DNA of 64,000 bases from NCBI RefSeq assembly GCF_001866075.3, contig NZ_CP063356.1, forward strand, positions 3,710,164 through 3,774,163, written 5' to 3'. The first letter of the stretch is position 1. The number at the start of each line of letters is the position of its first letter. The notes beneath the pieces were generated by a model that had not been told where the DNA came from, searched no databases, and saw only the letters and a list, made by a program, of their open reading frames with translations. Origin of the DNA: Anaerobacillus isosaccharinicus (GTDB lineage: Bacteria > Bacillota > Bacilli > Bacillales > Anaerobacillaceae). Made by a program: the position numbers and the translations under genes. Below, one piece after another: positions 45,212 to 54,750 of the stretch.

Positions 45212-46129
45212 ATGCCAATCAAAATTCCTGATGCCCTTCCGGCAAAAGAAATATTGTTACAAGAAAATATTTTTGTGATGGATGAAAGCAGAGCTTTTAG
45301 TCAAGATATTCGCCCATTAAAAATTGTCATTCTTAATTTGATGCCAGTTAAGGAAGTAACGGAAACGCAATTGCTACGTTTACTAGGGAATACGCCTTTG
45401 CAAATAGAGGTTGGATTTATTCATCCCGACACACATCAATCAAAAAATACATCAGAGCAGCATTTGACATCATTTTATCAAAAATTTGCTGATATTAGAG
45501 ATCAAAAATTTGATGGGATGATCATAACAGGAGCGCCGATTGAGCAATTGCCATTTGAAGACGTAAACTATTGGAATGAATTAAAGCAGATTATGGATTG
45601 GTCTGTTACCAACGTAACATCGACATTACATATTTGCTGGGGAGCTCAAGCAGGTTTATACCATCATTATGGTGTCCCAAAATATATTCTAGAAGAAAAA
45701 GTGTTTGGCGTTTTCCCGCATGTCATCTTTAACCGTAATGTGAATTTATTGAGAGGGTTTGACGATGAATATGTTGTACCACAATCCCGTCATACTGAGG
45801 TTCGCAGAGAAGATATTGAAAAAATTGCAGAAATCGAAATTCTATCAGAATCAGAGGAATCAGGGGTAAATATTATCGCCTCAAAGGACGGGAAGCAAAT
45901 TTTCATTACTGGTCACTTTGAGTACGATGCAACAACTTTGCAAAGTGAGTACCAAAGAGACGTTGATAAAGGATTATCAATCTGCTGTCCAATGCACTAC
46001 TTCCTTAATAATGATCCAAATTCAGCGCCTAGATTACGGTGGCGGGCCCATGCTAATTTACTTTTTTCAAACTGGTTAAATTACTATGTGTATCAAGAAA
46101 CACCGTATGATCTAACTGGAAATCGTTAG
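45212..46129 (+). CDS. metA: Homoserine O-acyltransferase MetA
   Basis: A 305-aa enzyme that acylates homoserine in methionine synthesis. [15 protein letters not shown] and the [20 protein letters not shown] block (in part) are typical. The catalytic Cys lies in HICWGAQAG (near 142), the His in [12 protein letters not shown]. Bacillus MetA proteins usually use acetyl-CoA. No S-box riboswitch is visible in the 170-bp gap upstream. Confidence 0.96.
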   Translation: MPIKIPDALPAKEILLQENIFVMDESRAFSQDIRPLKIVILNLMPVKEVTETQLLRLLGNTPLQIEVGFIHPDTHQSKNTSEQHLTSFYQKFADIRDQKFDGMIITGAPIEQLPFEDVNYWNELKQIMDWSVTNVTSTLHICWGAQAGLYHHYGVPKYILEEKVFGVFPHVIFNRNVNLLRGFDDEYVVPQSRHTEVRREDIEKIAEIEILSESEESGVNIIASKDGKQIFITGHFEYDATTLQSEYQRDVDKGLSICCPMHYFLNNDPNSAPRLRWRAHANLLFSNWLNYYVYQETPYDLTGNR

Positions 46130-46150
46130 TTTCCTAACATGAAAAAGTCA

Positions 46151-46180
46151 AACCCCCTCTTTAAGAAGAGGGGGTTAATT
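46151..46180 (+). terminator. Rho-independent terminator of metA
   Basis: AACCCCCTCTT, TAAG, AAGAGGGGGTT, then AATTTTC. Confidence 0.9.
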
Positions 46181-46511
46181 TTCATTTAAATAAAGTCAGA
46201 AAGTTGGTAGTGGGCTAATAATAGGTTCCCTTTTATCCCATATTGAGTTTCTCTGAGCCATTCTAAGAACAAGTCTAGACATTGGGGGTCCCCTCGAGTT
46301 ATTGCCATCTACTAAAATGTCAGCGGCCTGTTTAAGATCGTTTTATAACACTAATAGCATAATTTTTGTAGTAAAGTTATTGTAAAAATTAGCACCTCTA
46401 GGCGTTTAGTGGCATACGATAAAAACTAGGTAGCTGTCTATGACGGTTATCATACAACAATCTAAGACGTACTTAACGACTAAGATAAGGTTATCTCAGG
46501 AGGGCTGTTCA
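46181..46511. other. Intergenic region before the duplicated P-loop ATPase
   Basis: No coding sequence, repeat or RNA is recognised in this 330-bp stretch. Confidence 0.4.
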
Positions 46512-47591
46512 GTGAGTATTAAACATTTCTTTTTAGATGGAAATACAAGTAAAGGTTATGTGACACTAGTAAAAAATATTGTTAAAACAATAAACAAAGT
46601 CTATACGCTCAAGGGAAGTTTAGGAAATGAAAAAAACAAAATTTTTAAACGAATTAGCGGGAATTTCGAGCAGCAAGATTTAGAGATTTATTGGTTACAC
46701 AATCCATCTGATGAAAATATGTTAGACGGGATTGTTATTCCAGACAAAGGTATTGCTGTTATTGATGGTTCAGCAAGAAATGGAATTGAGGCTAAATATA
46801 GTAATTTCATAGAAAGAATTTTTGACCTTGATGAAGCCCTAGATAAAACTCAGTTAGTTATAAATAAAAATTCAATTATTCAAATGCAAGAGGAAATAGA
46901 GCAACTTCATGAAGGTGCTTATGCAAAATTTGCAAAAGGTAAGGAAATACATGAACAAAAAGAAGAATTGTATATTTCTGCGATGGATTTTGATAAAGCG
47001 AATAAGGTAACGGCAAAACTGGCAGCGAATCTTTTCCATGATGTTATAGTTGCAAAAGAAAATCCAATTGTCGAACAGCTATTTTTCGGTGCAGCCACAC
47101 CAAATGGTGCCGTTAATTACATTGACTCAATTACAAGTGACATTAAAAAAAGGTACATCATTAAAGGTAGATCAGGCAGCGGTAAAAGTACGGTAATGAG
47201 AAAAATCGCTAAATATGCTGAGAATGTAGGTTTAGCAGTTCAGCAATTCCCTTGTGGTTTAGATCCAAATAGCTTAGATATGATTATTATTCCTTCGCTA
47301 AGTGTGGCGATTATTGATGGTACAGCTCCTCATGTCATTGATCCGACAAGACCAGGTGATGAAGTGATCGACATGTTCGAGCTTTGTATGGATCAATCAA
47401 TTGAAACAAAGTATGATCAACGCTTCGAAGATTTACATGTTGCTTACAAGCAGGAAATGAAGGAAGGCACAAGATTACTTCAAGAGGCGAAACAGGTTAG
47501 GGAATCATTAGAACAAATCTATCAAGAAGCTGTTGATAGTACTATTTTTACGGAAAAAATAAATGAAATAATTGCAGATATAACAGCATAA
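46512..47591 (+). CDS. PRK06851-like ATPase with duplicated P-loop domain
   Basis: A 359-aa protein. I chose GTG 46512 (SIKHFFLDGNTSKGY) because AGGAGG lies about 8 nt upstream. Two similar halves are seen: in the second, Walker A is KGRSGSGKSTVM and is followed by PCGLDPNSLDMIIIPSLSV and AIIDGTAPH. In the first, the Walker A is altered (LKGSLGNEKNKIF) while GIVIPDKGIAVIDGSA is kept. The first site may have lost nucleotide hydrolysis. The cellular role is not known. Confidence 0.82.
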   Translation: MSIKHFFLDGNTSKGYVTLVKNIVKTINKVYTLKGSLGNEKNKIFKRISGNFEQQDLEIYWLHNPSDENMLDGIVIPDKGIAVIDGSARNGIEAKYSNFIERIFDLDEALDKTQLVINKNSIIQMQEEIEQLHEGAYAKFAKGKEIHEQKEELYISAMDFDKANKVTAKLAANLFHDVIVAKENPIVEQLFFGAATPNGAVNYIDSITSDIKKRYIIKGRSGSGKSTVMRKIAKYAENVGLAVQQFPCGLDPNSLDMIIIPSLSVAIIDGTAPHVIDPTRPGDEVIDMFELCMDQSIETKYDQRFEDLHVAYKQEMKEGTRLLQEAKQVRESLEQIYQEAVDSTIFTEKINEIIADITA

Positions 47592-47701
47592 TGGTTAGAA
47601 TTAGACCCGTATCAAAATAAACACTCACCATATTCGCAACGACTAAAAAGTAGGGCATTTGTTCCGTTATTTTATGAGAAATTGTAATTTTGAGAGACGT
47701 T

Positions 47702-47830
47702 GAGGACATCAGATCCGCTAATCTTGTTTAATCGCATATTTTCCACGTAAATTAGCCAAATAGCGTATCTGATGTCCAATAAACTTGAGTTTATTCAAGA
47801 ATTATTTGATTTGGGGGATCTGATGTCCTC
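47702..47830. repeat. Palindromic repeat with three related arms
   Basis: GAGGACATCAGATCC (47702-47716) is the exact reverse complement of 47816-47830. A third copy, TAGCGTATCTGATGTCC (47761-47777), pairs with 47704-47720 at 16 of 17 positions. So two alternative hairpins are possible. It lies in the 451-bp gap before the activase gene; the rest of that gap shows no coding sequence. Confidence 0.75.
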
Positions 47831-48042
47831 TAACACTATATCTACACATTTTTACTATTTATAGTGCCTGTCTTCAAAAAATATGGTAAGATTTGGAGTA
47901 GTTTTAGTGTGATTGGAATAGTTTACCTGGAAAATGGAAAAACCTTTAACTGAATGTCCTATTTTTGGACAATAATTTGATCGGACAAGCTAGTCTATTT
48001 TTCTTTTTAAATTCTGATTACACATATTAGGGGAGTTAAAAA

Positions 48043-51000
48043 ATGTCGCAAACGCAATTTGTTATTGGGATTGATGTCGGTTCAACAACTGTTAAGGCAA
48101 CAGTCGTTAATCCTATTTCAAAAGAAATTTTATGGTCAAAATACAAGCGTCATCATACGAGACAAGCAGAGCTAGTATTACAGTTTCTAGAGGAAATGAT
48201 TAATGAGCAATGCATAGAAAAAAGCGATGATGTTCGTGTTTTTATTACAGGTTCAGGTGGGTTACCACTAGCAGAAGTGCTTGGCGCCAAGTTTGTTCAA
48301 GAAGTAAATGCTGTGACGATGGCCGTAGAAGAACTTCACCCAAACGCTGGCAGTGTTGTTGAACTTGGGGGGCAAGACGCTAAAATTATTATTTTTAAGG
48401 AAAATGAAAAAACCGGTGGAAAACATGCCATTACATCTATGAATGATAAGTGTGCATCAGGGACAGGGGCTACCATTGATAAATGTATGATTAAAGTTGG
48501 AATGGCCGAGGAAGAGGTTATGACACTTTTTTTTGATGATACAAAACTTCATCATGTCGCCGCAAAATGTGGCGTCTTTGCTGAAACTGATATTGTTAAT
48601 TTGACGAAAACTGGGATTCCAGCTTCTGAGATCATGTGTTCATTAGCCAATGCCATTGTTATGCAGAATTTATCTGTATTAAGTCGTGGCAATACATTAC
48701 GACATGAAGTCATTCTTTTAGGTGGACCTAATACGTACTTGCCGTTTTTACAAGATTGTTGGAAAAAACGTATTAAAGAAGTGTGGGATGAACGGAAATA
48801 TGATTATCCAACTCATAAATCAATTGACGAATTGATTTACGTACCAGAAAATTCTCAATACTATGCTGCGTATGGCTCTGCGATTTACGGATTATTCGAA
48901 CCGAAAAACATTGGAGTTTTTAAGGGAATCACTGAGTTAAAAGATTATATTATGTTTGGTAGAAAAGCAAAACTAGGCGAGTCGGCAGGTCCACCACTCG
49001 CAAAAACGAGTGGTGAATTAGCTGAGTTTAAAAAGCAGTATCAAATTCCTTCATTTCAAAAAGCTAATTTTCAAAAAGGAGAAATCATTCGGGCAGTTTT
49101 AGGTGTAGATGGAGGATCGACATCATCCAAAGCGGTACTTATCGATGAAAATGGACAGGTTTTATTTAAAGCTTACCAGCTCTCAAAAGGAAACCCGCTT
49201 AAAGATACGAAGGAACTTTTAAAATCGCTAAAAGAACAAGCACAGGTCAATGGTGCTAAGCTAGAAATCATTGGCTTTGGGGCTACGGGTTATGCTGCTG
49301 ATGTTTTAGAAAAGACTTTATATACAGATGTAAACATTGTAGAAACAGTCGCCCATATGCAAAGTGCCGTTCAGATTTTTGGCGATATTGATGTCATCTG
49401 TGATGTTGGTGGTCAGGATATAAAGGTCCTATTTTTGAAAAATGGTGATATTCGAAACTTCAGATTATCAAATCAGTGCTCAGCAGGAAACGGAATGCTT
49501 TTACAAGCAATGGCAGATCAATTTGGCATTCCAATTCACGAATATGCCGAACATGCCTTTCAAGCAGAGCTTTCTCCGAAGTTTTCCTATGGTTGTGCGG
49601 TATTTCTTGACACTGACCGAGTAAATTTTCAAAAAGAAGGCTATTCAAAAGAAGAGTTGTTAGCAGGTCTTGCTTATGTTCTTCCGAAAAACATTTGGCA
49701 ATATGTTGTCCAAATCCCGCGAATGTCAGAGCTAGGGAAGCGTTTTGTTTTGCAAGGCGGGACGCAGAACAATTTAGCTGCTGTTAAAGCACAGGTAGAT
49801 TATATTAAAGAACGTGTGCCAGAAGCAGAAGTGTTTGTCCATCCTCATACTGGTGAAGCAGGAGCACTTGGAGCTGCTATGGAAGCACTGCGAGTGATAA
49901 AGAGAAAAGGAAAAACGTCATTTATTGGATTAGATACAGCGATTAACATTGAGTATTCTACGACAAATGATGAAACGACTGTTTGTCATTTTTGCCCTAA
50001 CCATTGTAGTCGAACGTTTATTGACACGGTAACACCAGATGGGGGCACGGCAAGGTACATCTCGGGATTTAGCTGTGAAAAGGGAACTGTTGAGGATAAA
50101 GTAGCAGTTGTCGCGCTAACAAAAAAGCGAAATGAATTAATGAAGCAGTATCCTAACTTAGTAGAATATGAAGCGAAACGAATGTTTGAACGAGTTATAG
50201 AGCCTCATCCTCTGCCATCTGAAGATCAATTGATCGAGGATGTAAAAATGGAAAAGAGAATTATTCCGTTTTTTGAGCCGAAGAAGACGAAGTTTCAGCG
50301 TGAATTTCAACGTTCCTCAAAAGAAGCAGAGGAAATACGGAAAACCATAAAAATTGGGATTCCTAGGGTTCTAGGAATATGGTCCACAGCTCCATTTTGG
50401 CGGGCGTATTTTGAGACGTTAGGATTAGATCCGAAGCACATTATTTTTAGTGATTATACGAGTGAAGATTTATGGCAGAAGGGTGGTAAATACGGTTCAG
50501 TTGATCCTTGTTATCCTTCAAAGGTTACACAGGCACATGTTCACAATTTATTAACGAAACAACATGAGCATTACGGATTAGATTATATCTTTTTTCCTTG
50601 CATCACTCATTTACCTACGTTTTTAGAAGCTACAATGGATACGTCAAGTTGTCCGATCGTTAGTGGGTCGCCAAATGTCATTAAAGCAGCTTTCACAAAG
50701 GAAACTGACTTTTTTAAAAATAAGAATATAACCTATCTTGATCCAGCAGTGACATTTGCTGAGAAAAACTTTATGATGCTACAGCTGTTTGAAATTTTCG
50801 AAGAGATTTTGTCAATCACCGAAGATGAAAATAATTTTGCAGTTGAACAGGGATTATTGGCGCTTCAAGTATTTGATCAAGAGATGGAGGAAAAGGGAAG
50901 AGAGATCTTAGAGGATGTAGAGAGAAATGGGAAGCTAGCGATATTAATGATTGGTAGACCTTATCATTCTGATCCGGGGCTTAACCATCGAGTTCTTGAG

Positions 51001-51471
51001 GAATATCAAGTTAAGGGTTATCCAATTTTATCGATCCGCTCCATTCCAAAAAATCAAAAGTGGTTAACAAACTACTTCCAACAAGACATCCAAAAAGATT
51101 GGATTACTAGTCCATTTGATATTAATGATGTTTGGCCAGAAAACTTTAGCTCAAATAGTGCTCAAAAGGTATGGGCAACAAAATTTGCAGCCAGGCACCC
51201 AAATATTGCTTTGTTAGATTTATCTAGTTTCAAATGCGGGCATGACGCTCCTACGTATGGAATTATTGACTCGATAACAGGCACAGCGAATATCCCGTAT
51301 TCAGCCCTACATGATATTGATGCTAACAAGCCAGCGGGATCAATAAAAATTCGCGTAAAAACATACCATCATTCCCTTAAGTTAAGGGAAGAAATCCTTG
51401 AAGATCAATTAAAAGTGAAGGGAAAACGAAAAATAGCAATTGGAAATTCTGAAGTAGAACAAACAAGTTAG
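48043..51471 (+). CDS. 2-hydroxyacyl-CoA dehydratase activase-like fusion, 1142 aa
   Basis: Two BadF/BcrA-type ATPase domains come first: IGIDVGSTTVKATVV (near 8-22) with MNDKCASGTGAT, and LGVDGGSTSSKAVLI (near 353) with LSNQCSAGNGML. Each Cys would hold half of an Fe-S cluster, as in HgdC activators. A Cys segment VCHFCPNHCSRTF (near 646) and a long DUF2229/dehydratase-like C-terminus follow (CITHLPTFLEATM, SSFKCGHDAPTYG). Such COG1924-COG3580 fusions drive ATP-dependent low-potential electron transfer by family logic. The substrate is unknown. It is cotranscribed with the next gene (23-bp gap). Confidence 0.85.
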   Translation: MSQTQFVIGIDVGSTTVKATVVNPISKEILWSKYKRHHTRQAELVLQFLEEMINEQCIEKSDDVRVFITGSGGLPLAEVLGAKFVQEVNAVTMAVEELHPNAGSVVELGGQDAKIIIFKENEKTGGKHAITSMNDKCASGTGATIDKCMIKVGMAEEEVMTLFFDDTKLHHVAAKCGVFAETDIVNLTKTGIPASEIMCSLANAIVMQNLSVLSRGNTLRHEVILLGGPNTYLPFLQDCWKKRIKEVWDERKYDYPTHKSIDELIYVPENSQYYAAYGSAIYGLFEPKNIGVFKGITELKDYIMFGRKAKLGESAGPPLAKTSGELAEFKKQYQIPSFQKANFQKGEIIRAVLGVDGGSTSSKAVLIDENGQVLFKAYQLSKGNPLKDTKELLKSLKEQAQVNGAKLEIIGFGATGYAADVLEKTLYTDVNIVETVAHMQSAVQIFGDIDVICDVGGQDIKVLFLKNGDIRNFRLSNQCSAGNGMLLQAMADQFGIPIHEYAEHAFQAELSPKFSYGCAVFLDTDRVNFQKEGYSKEELLAGLAYVLPKNIWQYVVQIPRMSELGKRFVLQGGTQNNLAAVKAQVDYIKERVPEAEVFVHPHTGEAGALGAAMEALRVIKRKGKTSFIGLDTAINIEYSTTNDETTVCHFCPNHCSRTFIDTVTPDGGTARYISGFSCEKGTVEDKVAVVALTKKRNELMKQYPNLVEYEAKRMFERVIEPHPLPSEDQLIEDVKMEKRIIPFFEPKKTKFQREFQRSSKEAEEIRKTIKIGIPRVLGIWSTAPFWRAYFETLGLDPKHIIFSDYTSEDLWQKGGKYGSVDPCYPSKVTQAHVHNLLTKQHEHYGLDYIFFPCITHLPTFLEATMDTSSCPIVSGSPNVIKAAFTKETDFFKNKNITYLDPAVTFAEKNFMMLQLFEIFEEILSITEDENNFAVEQGLLALQVFDQEMEEKGREILEDVERNGKLAILMIGRPYHSDPGLNHRVLEEYQVKGYPILSIRSIPKNQKWLTNYFQQDIQKDWITSPFDINDVWPENFSSNSAQKVWATKFAARHPNIALLDLSSFKCGHDAPTYGIIDSITGTANIPYSALHDIDANKPAGSIKIRVKTYHHSLKLREEILEDQLKVKGKRKIAIGNSEVEQTS

Positions 51472-51494
51472 GTAGAGCGGGGGTAAGCTTGTTA

Positions 51495-52988
51495 ATGAAA
51501 ACAACGATTGAAGAAAAAAATGTTAACTTACACGAACGACAACAATGGTACGATGCTAGACCTCGCCACTATTCAAAACTAGAAAAAGCTACGACAACAA
51601 TACTCTTTGGCGGCTTAACAATTTTGCATGATACATTAATTGAAGCAGCTATTCGAGGTTTAGGCTATAACATTAAAGCCTTAGATTGTCCTGACATTGC
51701 CTCTTTACAAATTGGAAGAGAATTCGGTAATCGTGGCCAGTGTAACCCAACGTATTTTACAGTCGGTAATTTAATTAAATATTTAAAAGATCTAGAGAAA
51801 AACGGCTTGTCTAAAGAAGAAATCATCGAAAATTACTTGTTTATTACGAGTGGTTCATGTGGTCCTTGCCGATTTGGTACATACGTTACTGAATATCGAA
51901 AGGCGCTTCGTGATGCTGGATTTGAGGGTTTTCGTGTTTTGTTATTTCAACAACAAGATGGTTTAAAAAAAGCCTCTGGAAGCGATAATGCCGTCGACCT
52001 TAACCTGTCCTTCTTTTCAACATTGTTAAAAGCTATTTTTGTCGGAGATATTATAAATATTTTAGGATATCGAATTCGTCCGTATGAAATAGAGGCGGGA
52101 ACAACTAATAAAGTGATCGAGGAATGTAAAAAGAAACTTTATGAGGCGTTTTTACATCGCAAGCCACTAATACCTGTTTTATTAAGCTGTAAATCGGCCA
52201 TTGGGGCGATAAAAGTTGATTGGACAAAAATCAAACCTAAGGTAAGTGTAATCGGTGAGTTCTGGGCAATGACAACTGAAGGGGACGGAAATTACAAACT
52301 TCAACAGTTTTTAGAAACTGAAGGCGCAGAAGTTGAGGTACAACCAGTAACTGCTTGGATTTTGTTTTTAATTTGGGAAGGTCGTTTTGATACAAACCGT
52401 AGGATCGCTTTAAAAGAATATGATGGTGGTCGATTTGGATTAAAAGGTAAAAAACCTCAGCAAAAGCTATTGAAATTAGCAATAGGTGAAGCTTCAGTGC
52501 GGGCCTTGTTTCAATTTTATGCAAAACTTTTAGGACTACATTATTACGAACTACCAAATATGGATGAGATTGCTGAAATCGCCCATCAATATTATGACAA
52601 CCATAATCGTGGTGGTGAGGGCCATATGGAGGTAGGTAAGCTTGTCTTAAATGTTAAAAAGAAAAAAGCAAACATGACCATTTCCGTGAAACCATTCGGA
52701 TGTATGCCTTCTTCAGGAGTATCAGATGGAATTCAATCTTATATTACTGAAAAATACCCAGAGGCGATCTTTTTACCAATTGAGACAACGGGGGATGGTG
52801 CTGTGAATGTTTATAGTAGAGTACAAATGATGCTTTTTAAAGCAAAACTTGCTGCGCAAAAAGAATATGAAGAGGCTATTTTGGTAAAAAAGAAAAAAGA
52901 CACTCAATTAAATGACCAAATAGCATTGAAGCATTCTTTCAAACATAAGGTAGCCTGCTCTGCCGCAAATGTCTTATACAACCATTAA
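51495..52988 (+). CDS. 2-hydroxyacyl-CoA dehydratase-like protein (COG3581 type)
   Basis: A 497-aa protein with conserved Cys: ALDCPDIASLQIGREFGNRG then QCNPTYFTVGN, SGSCGPCRFGTYV, LLSCKSAIGAI and KPFGCMPSSGVSDG. These suggest Fe-S cluster binding, as in the HgdB-like dehydratase components. I chose ATG 51495; TTG 51489 in the same frame is possible. It is the partner of the upstream activase. It is longer than a typical HgdB, and the substrate cannot be told. Confidence 0.82.
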   Translation: MKTTIEEKNVNLHERQQWYDARPRHYSKLEKATTTILFGGLTILHDTLIEAAIRGLGYNIKALDCPDIASLQIGREFGNRGQCNPTYFTVGNLIKYLKDLEKNGLSKEEIIENYLFITSGSCGPCRFGTYVTEYRKALRDAGFEGFRVLLFQQQDGLKKASGSDNAVDLNLSFFSTLLKAIFVGDIINILGYRIRPYEIEAGTTNKVIEECKKKLYEAFLHRKPLIPVLLSCKSAIGAIKVDWTKIKPKVSVIGEFWAMTTEGDGNYKLQQFLETEGAEVEVQPVTAWILFLIWEGRFDTNRRIALKEYDGGRFGLKGKKPQQKLLKLAIGEASVRALFQFYAKLLGLHYYELPNMDEIAEIAHQYYDNHNRGGEGHMEVGKLVLNVKKKKANMTISVKPFGCMPSSGVSDGIQSYITEKYPEAIFLPIETTGDGAVNVYSRVQMMLFKAKLAAQKEYEEAILVKKKKDTQLNDQIALKHSFKHKVACSAANVLYNH

Positions 52989-53080
52989 AACATCTATTGT
53001 CAAAACTAAGGAATTGATCAATTATTTAACATCCCTCATTACAGTTGTTTTGGAAACAATACAATTATGGGGGGAGTTAC

Positions 53081-53230
53081 ATGAATTGGTTTATCATAAT
53101 TATCATTGTCATTCTTGTTTATCTAACGGTGAAAAATAACTGGTTTTATGATCCGACCTCACCAGATCGACCGAAAAAAACAAAAGCAGAAAATTGGTTT
53201 TTAGTTAAACCGAAGAGAAAAAGCGATTAA
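53081..53230 (+). CDS. Small single-pass membrane protein, 49 aa
   Basis: MNWFIIIIIVILVYLTV is a membrane helix, followed by NNWFYDPTSPDRPKK and a basic tail. GGGGGGAG precedes ATG 53081. No family is recognised. The tail end overlaps a terminator stem. Confidence 0.7.
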   Translation: MNWFIIIIIVILVYLTVKNNWFYDPTSPDRPKKTKAENWFLVKPKRKSD

Positions 53231-53250
53231 TTGGCTTCTTCTCTTCGGTA
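53212..53250 (+). terminator. Terminator overlapping the stop codon
   Basis: CCGAAGAGAA pairs with TTCTCTTCGG, then GTATTTTTG. The left arm is inside the small membrane protein gene. Confidence 0.8.
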
Positions 53251-53415
53251 TTTTTGTAAATGCTCATCGTTTCAATTGTTATCCTTAAATGGTATAATGA
53301 TACATGTTTTCGATTTGCTTTTTTTGGTGGATAAAAAGCACAGGAAAGCGAGAACTGATATCAAACTTTCAATAGCCACCTCTATATAAACAAGAAAAGA
53401 TAGGTGTTACGGAAT

Positions 53416-54636
53416 ATGGATGCATTAGAGGTCTTAATGAATATAAATAAAATTGTCCCATATTTTCAGCCGATTTTAAGTGCTACTAAACAAAAGGTTG
53501 TCGGTTATGAAGTTCTAGGTAGAATCAACATTAATAACGAAATGATAAGTTTAGGCGACTTTTTTAATAATGATAGTATTCCAGACGAGTATGTAATGGA
53601 AGTAGATGAGCATATTCAACAGATGGCTTTTGACTATTATTGCCAGGAAAAACTAGAGTCTAATTTATTTATTAATTGCAATGTAAATATTTTAATGAAT
53701 GATCATGACTATACAGAAAAACTGATTAATCGGATTAAATCATATGAACCCCGTGGACTTAAAATGGAGAAAATTATCTTAGAAATTAGGGAGCATGATT
53801 ATATTGGTGACTTGTCGCAACTTAGTCATTTAATTATGTATTTTCAAAGTTTAGGGATTAGAATTGCCATAGATGATGTAGGAAAAGGAGGCAGTAATTT
53901 AGACCGAATTGCACATCTTGAACCTGATATCTTAAAGGTAGATTTAAATTTAATAAAAGGGGTTACAGTTTCACAAACACATCGTGATGTCTTATATTCG
54001 TTATCAACGTTTGCTAGAAAAATGGGGGCAACTTTGTTATTTGAAGGTATTGGTGATTTAACGAAACTAAACGCTGCTTGGCGAAACGGAGGGCGTTATT
54101 ATCAAGGTTTTTACTTAGCATCACCAGCACCTAATTTCGTAGATGAAAATTGTTGTAAGGAAAAGCTTACAAGCGAATTTCAACGATTTATTAATCATGA
54201 GCGTACAAATTTAACGAACCAGTACGTCTTTACAGAAGAGTTAAACAACCGTCTTGAACAATTACTAAAAAAAGATAAAAAATTACCTATGGACGAATTG
54301 ATGAAAGCTGTAGCAACAAAATTTACCGATGTTAGTTTTCGCTTCTACATATGTGACCAATATGGGTTTCAAAGATCCTCTAATTATGTGAAAAATAAAA
54401 ACTCTTGGCAAAAACTCGAAGAATATGTAGGGAAAAACTGGAGTTGGCGTCCATATTTCCTCGAGACAATCGTGAGGATGCAATACGAGAAAAGAGGGAT
54501 TTTATCTGACTTGTATAGTGATATCGAAACAAATGAGTTTATTCGGACCTTTTCATATCCGATTAACGAAGAATTATATTTGTATCTAGATATTCCGTAC
54601 TCCTTTCTTTTTGAGAAAAAGGGGTTGTTATACTAA
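53416..54636 (+). CDS. YkuI-like EAL-domain protein (c-di-GMP binding)
   Basis: A 406-aa protein. The N-terminal EAL domain has YFQPILSATKQKVVGYEVLGR, where the motif reads EVL, and IAIDDVGKGGSNLDRIAHLEPD. A PAS-like YkuI_C domain follows (about 260-406). B. subtilis YkuI binds c-di-GMP but shows little hydrolysis; the same is likely here. I prefer ATG 53416 over the GTG at 53404. Confidence 0.88.
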   Translation: MDALEVLMNINKIVPYFQPILSATKQKVVGYEVLGRININNEMISLGDFFNNDSIPDEYVMEVDEHIQQMAFDYYCQEKLESNLFINCNVNILMNDHDYTEKLINRIKSYEPRGLKMEKIILEIREHDYIGDLSQLSHLIMYFQSLGIRIAIDDVGKGGSNLDRIAHLEPDILKVDLNLIKGVTVSQTHRDVLYSLSTFARKMGATLLFEGIGDLTKLNAAWRNGGRYYQGFYLASPAPNFVDENCCKEKLTSEFQRFINHERTNLTNQYVFTEELNNRLEQLLKKDKKLPMDELMKAVATKFTDVSFRFYICDQYGFQRSSNYVKNKNSWQKLEEYVGKNWSWRPYFLETIVRMQYEKRGILSDLYSDIETNEFIRTFSYPINEELYLYLDIPYSFLFEKKGLLY

Positions 54637-54642
54637 CAGTTT

Positions 54643-54670
54643 GGGACTCAGGTCTTCTGAGTCTCCTTTT
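54643..54670 (+). terminator. Rho-independent terminator
   Basis: GGGACTCAG, GTCTT, CTGAGTCTCC, then TTTTT. Confidence 0.85.
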
Positions 54671-54750
54671 TCTTGTGTTTTTTATCTAAATTTAATATCT
54701 ATAGGAATTTTACCTAATACTAATTAACAATAATTGATCGGAGTACGTTT

